The position numbers and the translations under genes are program-made. A DNA stretch of 64,000 bases, taken from positions 124,001-188,000 of the forward strand of contig CANMND010000003.1 in assembly GCA_947499155.1 (NCBI GenBank), written 5' to 3'. The stretch comes from an uncultured Sphingomonadales bacterium. Lineage in GTDB: Bacteria > Pseudomonadota > Alphaproteobacteria > Sphingomonadales > Rhodothalassiaceae. Below are positions 36,046-43,856 of this stretch, one piece after another. The stretch's first letter is position 1; the number at the start of each line of letters is the position of its first letter. The notes beneath the pieces are model-generated. The model was not told the DNA's origin. It worked only from the letters and a program-made list of their open reading frames with translations, and ran no database searches.

Positions 36046-36496
36046 CGTCATTCTCGTTTGAACTGTCAGACAAGGCTTCAAGGCGTTCCAGCATCTGCTC
36101 CAGCCGCTCGCGCGCATCATCAGGGCCGCCTTCATCTGCATCAGAGTTACGGATTGCACCATTGCTTGCAAAAACGTGGGGACGGCGGCTTTTCAGCAAG
36201 AACATGCCCAGATTGTCCGAATAGGACCGCACCGCACCACATGGTTTTCCGCCATAATATATCGGCTTTTCCACACCTTCCACCGCCCGGCGGCGCAATT
36301 CGCCCTCCAGATCGTCCAATGCTTCTTCCAAAGCATGGTCCCAGTCTTCACGGAAAGCCGGGTCATTCTGGCGATACCGATAAAGATCCCGCCGGCTTGC
36401 TCCTGATGCCCGCGCGGATGCGCTGACATTGGCCGATGTGCGCAATGTCTCCAAAAATACACGCCGCCTCCGCGCCGTCCACGCCGTCCGCGCCAT
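36026..36496 (-). CDS. Terminase small subunit-like protein (GTA gp1 position)
   Basis: 156 aa from the ATG at 36496 (AAAGG seven bases upstream; a GTG two codons earlier is also possible). An N-terminal helix-turn-helix is visible in RVFLETLRTSANVSASARAS followed by GASRRDLYRYRQ. The central part, EDWDHALEEALDDLEGELRR, is helical and the C-terminal tail is acidic. It recognises DNA for, or regulates, packaging together with the large subunit. GTA small terminases are divergent, so the call rests on the helix-turn-helix and position. Confidence 0.85.
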   Translation of the reverse strand: MARTAWTARRRRVFLETLRTSANVSASARASGASRRDLYRYRQNDPAFREDWDHALEEALDDLEGELRRRAVEGVEKPIYYGGKPCGAVRSYSDNLGMFLLKSRRPHVFASNGAIRNSDADEGGPDDARERLEQMLERLEALSDSSNENDDDTSSA

Positions 36497-36520
36497 ATGC
36501 ACACCTTTGCCTTATCCATA

Positions 36521-36552
36521 AAAAAACGGCCGCCGAAATGGCAGCCGTTTTT
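36521..36552 (-). terminator. Bidirectional hairpin just upstream of the terminase gene
   Basis: Arms AAAACGGC (36523-36530) and GCCGTTTT (36544-36551) with A/T tracts on both sides make a rho-independent-type hairpin. On the minus strand it lies only 25 bases before the small-terminase ATG, so it would sit in the leader of the GTA transcript and could act as an attenuator, or end read-through from the DUF6456 gene. Confidence 0.65.
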
Positions 36553-36595
36553 AGCGTCCGATATTGTCAATGCCCAAAGTGGGAGCATGGATTGA

Positions 36596-36624
36596 ACCCT
36601 AACTCAAACCGTGACGCTTGTCAA
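36596..36624 (-). promoter_or_regulatory. Candidate promoter for the GTA operon
   Basis: On the minus strand a perfect TTGACA (36619-36624) is followed after 17 bases by TAGGGT (36596-36601), a weak -10. It is the best promoter-like element in the 316-bp gap between the DUF6456 and small-terminase genes (36497-36818), in which I see nothing else apart from the hairpin. Confidence 0.35.
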
Positions 36625-36818
36625 GCAAAAAGTGCCAATCTGGAACATTATCTGCCCGCTAGGTCAGAACTTGCCTCTATATTTCTATTAATTCGGGCAA
36701 TATTTCATCCCCTTTTAAATATCTGCTGTCATTCTGGTTTCAGTCGGAATTCAAGACATGGCTGCGTGCCAGCACTTTTTTGCGCCCGTCTGCTGCATCT
36801 TAGTGGTCACGCATGCCA

Positions 36819-37664
36819 TCACGAAGAGATTGGCGGTCCCTCCCCTTCACGGGCGTCCTCGGGCGCCCGTTTTTTTAAGCTCCTGCCCTCATAAAAATCT
36901 GCAAGCCTTTGAAGAGCAAGGATGAGCACCACCTTTCCCGATCGCGCGGGCCATCCCATGCCCTTTTCTGCTATCGCCAGGCCTTCCAAATGGCAGCAGA
37001 CCCGCAAGGCAATATCAGACAGTCCCGGCCCCATAGCCTCCACCGCCAGTGCCACCCGCCGACCTGCATCAATGCGCCTCTCACTGATATTTCCTGCCCT
37101 CATTGCCCCTCGACTCATCCGCGAAACTGGCACACCCTCATAAACGGCTGTTAACCGCGCCCCCAGGCCTGCCTGCTCAAAATCCTGCCGCAGACGCTCG
37201 CCTGCATCATATTGCGCCTGGTCAAGCATTGGCCGACCATCCAGGCCTTTACGCCGCACCAGCCAGCCCAGAGGCGATTCAGTCTTATTAGTCAGCAGCT
37301 TGCGCACGACACCCTCTGAATCTTCGCGATCGACTTGTGCAATCCTCATGTGCTGGCGGCGATATTCCCCGACCTCACCCTCATGATGCGTCGGATCCCC
37401 ACGGCGCCGGGGCGTCTCCTGTCTTCGCAAATAACGCTCTCCCATTTCAGTCAATAACAGACGATCACCTGCAACCTTTGCCAACTCCTGCCTGCACAAC
37501 AAGGTCACGACTGACTTTGGCACCCTGACGCTGCCCTGCATCACATCGCCTGATTCTACACGTCGCGTTATGCGACCTCCCTTCAGTCGACGCAGAACCG
37601 ACTTTGCAAAGCCCGAAAGCTGTGCATGTCCATGGCCAAGCGTGCTGGATTTTGTCTTTCCCAT
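36819..37664 (-). CDS. DUF6456 domain protein
   Basis: 281 aa from the ATG at 37664, chosen because GGAG lies seven bases upstream (an ATG four codons earlier lacks this). The C-terminal half shows the DUF6456 pattern: SPLGWLVRRKGLDGRPMLDQ, QYDAGERLRQDFEQAGL, and CCHLEGLAIAEKGMGWPARS. The N-terminal part looks like a winged-helix DNA-binding region. Members are common in alphaproteobacteria and are probably transcription regulators. Divergent from the XRE/S24 gene. Confidence 0.85.
   Translation of the reverse strand: MGKTKSSTLGHGHAQLSGFAKSVLRRLKGGRITRRVESGDVMQGSVRVPKSVVTLLCRQELAKVAGDRLLLTEMGERYLRRQETPRRRGDPTHHEGEVGEYRRQHMRIAQVDREDSEGVVRKLLTNKTESPLGWLVRRKGLDGRPMLDQAQYDAGERLRQDFEQAGLGARLTAVYEGVPVSRMSRGAMRAGNISERRIDAGRRVALAVEAMGPGLSDIALRVCCHLEGLAIAEKGMGWPARSGKVVLILALQRLADFYEGRSLKKRAPEDAREGEGPPISS
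36849..36876 (+). terminator. Hairpin with T-tract on plus strand, inside the end of the DUF6456 gene
   Basis: ACGGGCG (36849-36855) and CGCCCGT (36864-36870) followed by seven T on the plus strand. It lies within the last codons of a minus-strand gene, and no plus-strand gene precedes it. It might stop antisense transcription or be incidental to a GC-rich coding end. Confidence 0.4.
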
Positions 37665-37790
37665 AAATATCTCCATAATTAACCGAATTGGTTATAACAA
37701 AATGTTCCCCTGTGGTAAATATGAATTGCGAAATTCTCATTATGGGTTATACCTGAGTTATATTTCAGTCCGTCCATACGGGAGCCGACC

Positions 37791-38369
37791 ATGCTGCACG
37801 CCCGCATCAGAGAAATACGAAAAGCCAAAGGCCTTACACTTCAGGAGGTAGCAAATCGCATTAAACCGACCAGTACAACCGCACAGACTATTGGCCGCCT
37901 GGAAACCGGCATGCGCACTCTGACGATCGACTGGATCGAAAAGATTGCGTCGGCGCTGGAAATTGATGCTGCTGAATTGTTTGCCTTTCCCAATGCCGGT
38001 GATGTGATCATCAATGGTGCTGTCAATGCTTCAGGCACGGTCATTGATCGGGAAGAAGGCCTGCTTCCCTTGCGGCCAACCACACGCAATCCGGTGGCTG
38101 TTCGCTTTACCGAAAGCATGGGACAATATCGTGCAGGCGATGTGGTGGTGTGCGAACGCCTCGCGCCAGAGGCAATCCACAGGGCCAATGGCTGCGACTG
38201 TCTGGTGAAGGACGAAGCAGGCAGGCGACATTTTGGCAAGCTCATCCCTACCCGGGAGCGCGGCGTGGTGATGCTTGCCCCCTTGTCCGCCAGTGGCAGT
38301 CTCAAAACCGGTTTGCGGATCACCATGGCGGCCCCCGCCATCGCCTTGATGCGCGCCTTGTCCTTTTAG
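37791..38369 (+). CDS. XRE-type helix-turn-helix / S24-like regulator
   Basis: 192 aa. The helix-turn-helix is in IREIRKAKGLTLQEVANRIK and residues to about 65; the C-terminal part (VRFTESMGQYRAGDVVVCER, GCDCLVKDEAGRRHFGKLIP) resembles the S24/LexA-like dimerisation and peptidase fold of phage repressors, though I cannot see an intact Ser-Lys dyad. It may regulate the divergent DUF6456 gene or the GTA cluster beyond it. This is inference from position. Confidence 0.82.
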   Translation: MLHARIREIRKAKGLTLQEVANRIKPTSTTAQTIGRLETGMRTLTIDWIEKIASALEIDAAELFAFPNAGDVIINGAVNASGTVIDREEGLLPLRPTTRNPVAVRFTESMGQYRAGDVVVCERLAPEAIHRANGCDCLVKDEAGRRHFGKLIPTRERGVVMLAPLSASGSLKTGLRITMAAPAIALMRALSF

Positions 38370-38474
38370 GAAAGCCCGCCACAGACGGTGGGGCGATGCG
38401 CCTCGATATTGACAGCCCACCCTGCGCTCGCAAACAGTAGGGATCATTTCTGTCCTTGGCGAACGGAGACGGCC

Positions 38475-39611
38475 ATGCTCAAGCAGCGCGAGATTTATCA
38501 GTCTGAACATGAGATGTTCCGGGACAGCGTGCGCGCCTTTTTCAAGCGTGAGCTTACGCCGCATATAGAGCAGTGGCGCAAGGACGGCGTCATCGACCGC
38601 GCCTTCTGGAGCAAGGCAGGGGACGCCGGACTTTTATGCCCGACAGTCCCGGAAGAATATGGCGGCGTCGGCGGAGACTTCCGCTTTAACGCTGTTATAG
38701 ACGAAGAACTGAGCTATGGCGGTGCCGCTCTTGGCCTGTCGGTCCATTCCGATATTTGCGCGCCCTATATCCTGAATTATGGCTCGGAAGACCTCAAAAA
38801 GACCTGGCTGCCGAAAATGGTCGCAGGCGACGCGGTCGCCGCCATCGCCATGAGCGAGCCGGGAACAGGCTCGGACCTGCAAGGGGTGAAGACCACAGCC
38901 ATTCGTGACGGCAACCATTATGTCGTGAACGGACAAAAAACCTTCATCACCAACGGCCAGCTTGCCGATATCATCGTTGTCGTCGCCAAAACCGACCCTT
39001 CAGAGGGCGCAAAAGGTGTCAGCCTCATTCTGGTTGAAGCGGATCGGGAAGGGTTCAAGCGTGGACGCAATCTGGAGAAAATGGGCCAGAAAATATCCGA
39101 CACCTCAGAACTCTTTTTCGACAATGTCCGCGTGCCCATTACCAACTGCATCGGGGAAGAGGGCAAGGGCTTTGTCTATCTGATGCAGGAACTGCCGCAA
39201 GAGCGCCTGGCCATTGCCGTTGCAGCAGCAGCAGCAGCCCAGCACGCCTTTGACATCACAGTTGAGTATGTAAAAGAGCGCAAGGCGTTCGGCCGCCCCA
39301 TCGCCAGCTTCCAAAACACCCGCTTCAAGCTTGCCGAGATGAAAACGGAAATCGAGGTAGGCTGGGCCTATGTGGACCAATGCATTAAACGTCATCTGAA
39401 AGGCGAACTGGACGCCCAGGGCGGCGCCATGGCCAAGCTGTGGCTATCGGAAATGCAGGGCCGGGTCGTCGATCAATGCGTCCAGCTCCACGGCGGCTAC
39501 GGCTACATGATGGAATACGAAATCGCCCGCCACTACGTAGACGCCCGCGTCCAACGCATCTACGGCGGTACCTCCGAAATCATGAAAGAACTGATCTCAC
39601 GGTTTATTTAA
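38475..39611 (+). CDS. Acyl-CoA dehydrogenase (long-chain/isovaleryl-type)
   Basis: 378 aa flavoenzyme that oxidises acyl-CoA to enoyl-CoA. FAD and substrate motifs are seen in AIAMSEPGTGSDLQGVKTTA, YVKERKAFGRPIASFQNTRF and QLHGGYGYMMEYEIAR. The C-terminal IYGGTSEIMKELI has Gly where medium-chain enzymes have the catalytic Glu, as in isovaleryl- and long-chain-type enzymes, whose base is on another helix. Start at 38475 has GGAGA upstream; 29 earlier codons are probably untranslated. Confidence 0.95.
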   Translation: MLKQREIYQSEHEMFRDSVRAFFKRELTPHIEQWRKDGVIDRAFWSKAGDAGLLCPTVPEEYGGVGGDFRFNAVIDEELSYGGAALGLSVHSDICAPYILNYGSEDLKKTWLPKMVAGDAVAAIAMSEPGTGSDLQGVKTTAIRDGNHYVVNGQKTFITNGQLADIIVVVAKTDPSEGAKGVSLILVEADREGFKRGRNLEKMGQKISDTSELFFDNVRVPITNCIGEEGKGFVYLMQELPQERLAIAVAAAAAAQHAFDITVEYVKERKAFGRPIASFQNTRFKLAEMKTEIEVGWAYVDQCIKRHLKGELDAQGGAMAKLWLSEMQGRVVDQCVQLHGGYGYMMEYEIARHYVDARVQRIYGGTSEIMKELISRFI

Positions 39612-39773
39612 TCATCCGCGCCGCGCCACAACGCATTTTTCAATCCCCGGATGCGCGGGTTATACATCCTATCTACCATCGCACCAGTAATCCTCGCTGC
39701 ATTCTATCTATCATTGAATTTGTGATTAGAAAATACATTTTGAAACTTATTGGTTATCTGTTTAAATTAAACA

Positions 39774-40805
39774 ATGGAAATTGAGGGTCGATATTTAGAT
39801 GAAATATTGCGCAAGCTCTACAATGAGCTTTCGAAGAGCACTGACACATTCGATGCCAGCAAAGGCAAAGGCAAAGACCTGCTTGGCCCAAAGATTATAC
39901 TTAAAAACCCGCGTGCCAGAATTAGCGCCACAGCTACACGAGGACGCCTGATATCAGCCCTTGCTGAATTTTGCTGGTATCTCAGTGGAAGCGCCGATCT
40001 CGACTTTATCCATTTCTATATCCAGGATTATCCTCCGAAAGGTGCCACGGGGGCGCTGGAAGAGGCTTACGGCCCCCGCATTATTGGAACGGGCGAATTT
40101 GGCCGCTGCTTCAACCAGTTGGAGAGAGTGATCAATCGTCTTCGGGATAAACATGACACTCGCCGCGCGGTCATATCCATTCTCGAACCCAGCGATCTGG
40201 AACCTGACCGCTCTGAAGCGCCCTGTACTACTGCCCTGCAGTTTATTCGGCGGCGAGAGCGCTTGCACATGATTGCGATGATGCGGTCCAATGACGCCTA
40301 TTTAGGTTTTCCACATGACGTGTTTTGTTTCACCATGATCCAGGAGCTTGTTGCCCGCTCTCTCGGCATCAGGGTTGGCGAATATCAGCATTTTGCGACA
40401 AGCCTGCATCTCTACGAAAACGACGTGAACAGCATTTCAGATTATCTTGGCGAAGGATTCCAAAGCCCGACTTTTGCCATGCCTAGGATGCCAGACGGTT
40501 GCCAGCTTCAAAACTTAAATAATTTTCTTGCAACTGAAAGGTCCATAAGAGCCGGCGATATAACCAAGGCTTCTCAAATAGAGCTGCCAGAATACTGGCG
40601 TGATCTTGCCATTGTTATTCTACGAAAAGCAGATAGTAAATATAATAGAGGCACCGCAATATTGAAACAGAATTTTGACAATATATCGAATTCATTCTAC
40701 AGGAATTTCTTCATGAAGACGCCGAGATTATTGCCGGAAACAACAGAAAAAATGATAGCACAGGATAGTCTTGACCTAGGTGATATTAATGACTCTACGA
40801 ATTAA
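39774..40805 (+). CDS. Divergent thymidylate-synthase homologue with Asn-to-Asp at the base-recognition site
   Basis: 343 aa. The spacing of catalytic residues equals that of E. coli ThyA: C151 (PCTTALQF) for C146, R171 and D174 (MRSND) for R166 and D169, H212 and Y214 (LHLYEND) for H207 and Y209, R130-R131 for R126-R127. The residue aligned with N177, which reads uracil, is D182 (GFPHDVF). In dCMP hydroxymethylases this position is Asp, and N-to-D variants of TS accept dCMP. The enzyme may therefore methylate or hydroxymethylate dCMP. About 80 residues longer than ThyA at the C-terminus. It overlaps the next gene by 17 bases. AT-rich surroundings suggest acquisition. Confidence 0.85.
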   Translation: MEIEGRYLDEILRKLYNELSKSTDTFDASKGKGKDLLGPKIILKNPRARISATATRGRLISALAEFCWYLSGSADLDFIHFYIQDYPPKGATGALEEAYGPRIIGTGEFGRCFNQLERVINRLRDKHDTRRAVISILEPSDLEPDRSEAPCTTALQFIRRRERLHMIAMMRSNDAYLGFPHDVFCFTMIQELVARSLGIRVGEYQHFATSLHLYENDVNSISDYLGEGFQSPTFAMPRMPDGCQLQNLNNFLATERSIRAGDITKASQIELPEYWRDLAIVILRKADSKYNRGTAILKQNFDNISNSFYRNFFMKTPRLLPETTEKMIAQDSLDLGDINDSTN

Positions 40806-41715
40806 GAGCCCAGAAAAGACAGACAAAATATCAAATTTACTGGACACCTTTTCCGGCGCTACGCTCTTTGGCATAAAGAGTACAGTGCGCGAACAGGTTC
40901 TTGTGGCGCAGTTGGTCGATAGTGTTCGGCGCATTGAATATCTCAATATATCTTCTATCCGGTCACAATCAGCCAGCCTCCATACACCATACTCCGGTAG
41001 CTTCCAGCCTTTAGGCGGCGGCGCAGTTATGAATAAAGCCGGACGGACTGACGACGCATACTGGCTCGTCTACCTTGCGACGCATTTCGGGAAGCACAAG
41101 ACAGATGGCTGGAATCTAACTGAAGACTTTTACGGTCGGTTCGAACAGGGAGGCATCTGGGACTGGGCTACTGCAAGCCAAGACCCGTCAGCGATTCCGC
41201 GTTGGTTCGAGGATAACTATCCGCATGTAACCAGTATCGGTCGCTCGCGGCGTTTTGGGAACCATCGCAAATATGAAACCTTGAAACCGGGTCCTACCGG
41301 CACCGGCCATGCGCTTGCGACTTATATCGAATGGGTCCTTGGATATGGCTCTCATCAAAAGTTGATTACGTACGCTCAAAGCCGGGTCGGTCAAAATCCC
41401 AAAGATGTCTTCGCGTTTCTTTACAACGACCTGCAGAGTGTTTCCAGGCTTGGACGTCTTGGCAAGTTCGATCTGCTGTGCAACCTCAGCAATCTTCTTA
41501 TCGCCCCTATTCTGGCCGACAGGCCTTACATCATGGGGTCCACGGGGCCAGTCGATGGGGCAAAGTTGCTCTTTGGAAACGACCTAAGCGTCAGGGAGCT
41601 GGATAATGAATGTGCTGCGTTGGCCACCCACCTTGATGTCAGTCCACAAGTAATTGAAGATGCTCTATGCAACTGGCAGAAAAGTCCAGAAAAGTACATC
41701 TACTTTAAAGGCTAA
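40789..41715 (+). CDS. Alpha-glutamyl/putrescinyl thymine pyrophosphorylase-type protein (5-hmdU DNA kinase helical-domain family)
   Basis: 308 aa from the ATG at 40789 (a GTG three codons upstream is possible). Helical protein with TDDAYWLVYLATHFGKHKTD, LTEDFYGRFEQGGIWDWATA and SVSRLGRLGKFDLLCNLSNL, a pattern I associate with the aGPT-PPlase clade predicted to take part in DNA-base hypermodification. Its start lies inside the TS-like gene, so the two are coupled and probably act in one pathway. Its stop overlaps that of the antitoxin gene on the other strand. Family assignment is from memory of the motif pattern. Confidence 0.65.
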   Translation: MTLRIKSPEKTDKISNLLDTFSGATLFGIKSTVREQVLVAQLVDSVRRIEYLNISSIRSQSASLHTPYSGSFQPLGGGAVMNKAGRTDDAYWLVYLATHFGKHKTDGWNLTEDFYGRFEQGGIWDWATASQDPSAIPRWFEDNYPHVTSIGRSRRFGNHRKYETLKPGPTGTGHALATYIEWVLGYGSHQKLITYAQSRVGQNPKDVFAFLYNDLQSVSRLGRLGKFDLLCNLSNLLIAPILADRPYIMGSTGPVDGAKLLFGNDLSVRELDNECAALATHLDVSPQVIEDALCNWQKSPEKYIYFKG

Positions 41716-42800
41716 TCCGTCCAACGATAGCGACGCTTGAGGTGCTGCATCCGATTGAAGCCAATGATCCCCTCATGCTGAAGCTGCCCTACGATCAGCC
41801 CTGGAGCAACGCCAACCTTTTTCGCGAAATTAATAATCGGGAACCTCGATCCACCAAGTGAGAACAGTTCTTCTCTATACGGCAATGGAACGATGGTATG
41901 AGCCGCATACTCATTCGCTTCACGCTCATATTCATCCTCGATCAGGCCCGTATTCTCTAAAATCGGCATCTGATCGAAGTGCAGAAGCAGGTGGGCAACC
42001 TCGTGAAAAAGCGAAAACCAGAATTGATCGTCAGACAGGTAGCGAAAGCTAAGTTGGACGTGGGGTGTACCATCAGAAAGAATCCGAACTGCCCCGCTCG
42101 CTGAACAGCCTTTCGGCGAGCGAACAATCGCAAACTTCACGCCAGCATCTGCGAATGCCTGCTTCAGGCTCGGCAAAAACAAATCCGGACTTTTGTACCA
42201 AGTAAGCTTCCGGAAATGCGGGATTTGATTTTTGAGTACCTCTGGCGACCATTTCTCCACAGTATCGTGAAGAGTTTCAATCTCACCCTGCCGAAGCCAT
42301 GCTGCGGTTGCCACTTCGCATGATGCGTACGCCCTAGATCGCCTGTAAGCTGCGCTCTGAAAGGCATTTTCATATCGGCCTTGCCATTGGGCGAGCGACG
42401 ACACCCCAAAAAAGCCGAGACATTCAGCGATTTGCTCGTCCTTGGATCGAAACTTTTCGATCCACCCGAACTTTTTCATGTCACTCAACGGAAGCTTACC
42501 CGCGAGTTCGGCTTCGCTCATGACACTGACGTTTTCTGACGGTTCCACTCTTGCGCGGTAATCGTGTTCCCTGGCCATCCAAAAACATTCCGTAGCTCCA
42601 AGAGTGACGGCCAGTCTTCGAGCGAGCTCCAGGTCGATAGCCTGGCCTCCGTCGAGAATTTTTTGCGTTATAGTAAGGGTATGTCCGATTTGCCGAGCAA
42701 ACTGTTCAACTGTCAACTCTCGTTCTTCAAGGATACTGACGATTGTATGGCCGGGTGGAGACGACCAGTCGGGCTTCTCAATGAACTCGCTATTCAACAT
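41712..42800 (-). CDS. XRE/HigA-type antitoxin fused to ImmA/IrrE metallopeptidase domain
   Basis: 362 aa. The N-terminal helix-turn-helix (about 15-75) contains LTVEQFARQIGHTLTITQK and ELARRLAVTLGATECFW, the HigA pattern. The C-terminal ImmA/IrrE domain has the zinc motif HEVAHLLLHF (HExxH) and EREANEYAAHTIVP. Such fused proteins serve as antitoxins or repressors that can be switched by proteolysis. ATG at 42800 overlaps the end of the upstream toxin gene by 11 bases. Confidence 0.87.
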   Translation of the reverse strand: MLNSEFIEKPDWSSPPGHTIVSILEERELTVEQFARQIGHTLTITQKILDGGQAIDLELARRLAVTLGATECFWMAREHDYRARVEPSENVSVMSEAELAGKLPLSDMKKFGWIEKFRSKDEQIAECLGFFGVSSLAQWQGRYENAFQSAAYRRSRAYASCEVATAAWLRQGEIETLHDTVEKWSPEVLKNQIPHFRKLTWYKSPDLFLPSLKQAFADAGVKFAIVRSPKGCSASGAVRILSDGTPHVQLSFRYLSDDQFWFSLFHEVAHLLLHFDQMPILENTGLIEDEYEREANEYAAHTIVPLPYREELFSLGGSRFPIINFAKKVGVAPGLIVGQLQHEGIIGFNRMQHLKRRYRWTD

Positions 42801-43098
42801 CGTTGATCCCCATCAGTTTTACCCGTCCAACCGTCGACCAGTCATACAGGTTACCATCATCGGAAGCAGCATAGTTTGGAACCATCACGATTGATAGGTT
42901 ATCTGAAACCAACCATCTGCAGTGGTTTCCATTTATTGACAGATTTCCTACCAGCAATTCATGTATATTACTTGCAGCCTGAATGTCAGAATGCCGCGCT
43001 TGCAAGGAAACTGCCGTATCCTCTCCCAAATATTGTATAGCAGTGGCAGAGTGGAAGCAAATCTCCCGAAGAATCAGAGTATTATATGAAATGAGCAA
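42790..43098 (-). CDS. HigB/RelE-like toxin of a type II toxin-antitoxin pair
   Basis: 102 aa with a TTG start at 43098. The opening LISYNTLILREICFHSATAI and SLQARHSDIQAASNIHELL match HigB-type killer proteins (RelE fold ribosome-dependent mRNA interferases), ending in DGNLYDWSTVGRVKLMGIND as these proteins do. It is coupled by an 11-base overlap to the XRE-ImmA antitoxin; a toxin-first order is typical of higBA. The C-terminal strand lies where catalytic residues vary in this subfamily. Confidence 0.75.
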   Translation of the reverse strand: MLISYNTLILREICFHSATAIQYLGEDTAVSLQARHSDIQAASNIHELLVGNLSINGNHCRWLVSDNLSIVMVPNYAASDDGNLYDWSTVGRVKLMGINDVE

Positions 43099-43686
43099 AT
43101 TCTTAACCTCAGTTAGCTTAGCTATTCTTGGATTAGTGGCTATCAGAGGGTCAAGTTTACTGTCCTAAATGTAACCTACCAGCAGATTGAATCTTAAGCT
43201 AACAATCGGCCCCACTTACACACTACACATTTAAGTTGTAACTTTAATTACGATGAAAATAAAAAATACCACACTCCAACGCGCATCGCATCTGAGATAA
43301 ACACAATCTGGCGGCGCATTTGGTGCGTATAGCGCTATTATAGCGCCACAGATATAATATACACCTAAAAATTAAATATCCGGCCGGCCTCAAATTCACA
43401 AAACATGCATCACCGCCAGTACCCGCCATCGCATTAATGGGGCCTGACAGTAGAAAGGATTTTGAATAACCGCATATGTTTTCGACTATTAACACGCCTT
43501 AGCGCCATACCGCTAGCATCGCTTCTATATCCACTGGGGCATGGCATTGCACTTGTAGCTATTATGATCTTGGATTGCTCGCGGAACATGCCAATACCAT
43601 CACGCTTGTCCGGTTATGTCCTCGGCCTCACGCCCGTTTGACCATTGGAGCAGCACCCGGTTTTGGCCTGAATCCCGGCCTCCAAA
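43099..43686. other. Intergenic region without recognised gene
   Basis: 588 bp, AT-rich. It contains the upstream region of the toxin gene and a short repeated motif TATAGCGC at about 43327-43345. An open frame on the minus strand (43244-43495) has no ribosome-binding site and an unlikely composition. I see no RNA gene here. Confidence 0.5.
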
Positions 43687-43830
43687 TCACTCATTCCCCG
43701 ATATCATGTCGGCATGAATGCCGTCTTTTTTGTTTTCTTTCAGTGCCAAGTCTTTTCCAAAGCTGTATCCAAAAACAACGACTATCAGCAACGAAAGGGC
43801 AAACTGGCGCCCAGATACTTTTTTCAGCAT
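43687..43830 (-). CDS. Small membrane protein downstream of the ABC exporter
   Basis: 47 aa: MLKKVSGRQFALSLLIVVVF begins a single membrane segment, followed by a charged tail. GTGAGGATATG gives a good ribosome-binding site. It starts 26 bases after the exporter stop on the same strand and is probably cotranscribed. It could be an immunity peptide or an exporter accessory; unrecognised. Confidence 0.55.
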   Translation of the reverse strand: MLKKVSGRQFALSLLIVVVFGYSFGKDLALKENKKDGIHADMISGNE

Positions 43831-43856
43831 ATCCTCACCCTCGCTCTCTTTAAACT

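Noticed and set aside
12978-36496. Complete active prophage
   Set aside because: No integrase, replication, lysis or repressor-linked early genes were seen, and the gene order is that of GTA structural clusters; a decayed prophage origin cannot be excluded.
43099-43240. Autoregulatory operator upstream of the toxin gene (partial palindrome around TTAGCTTAGCTA)
   Set aside because: Arms are short and imperfect, and no second copy supports it.
43244-43495. 83-codon open frame on the minus strand in the 43.1-43.7 kb gap
   Set aside because: No ribosome-binding site, Cys-rich unlikely composition and no relation to neighbours; treated as non-coding.
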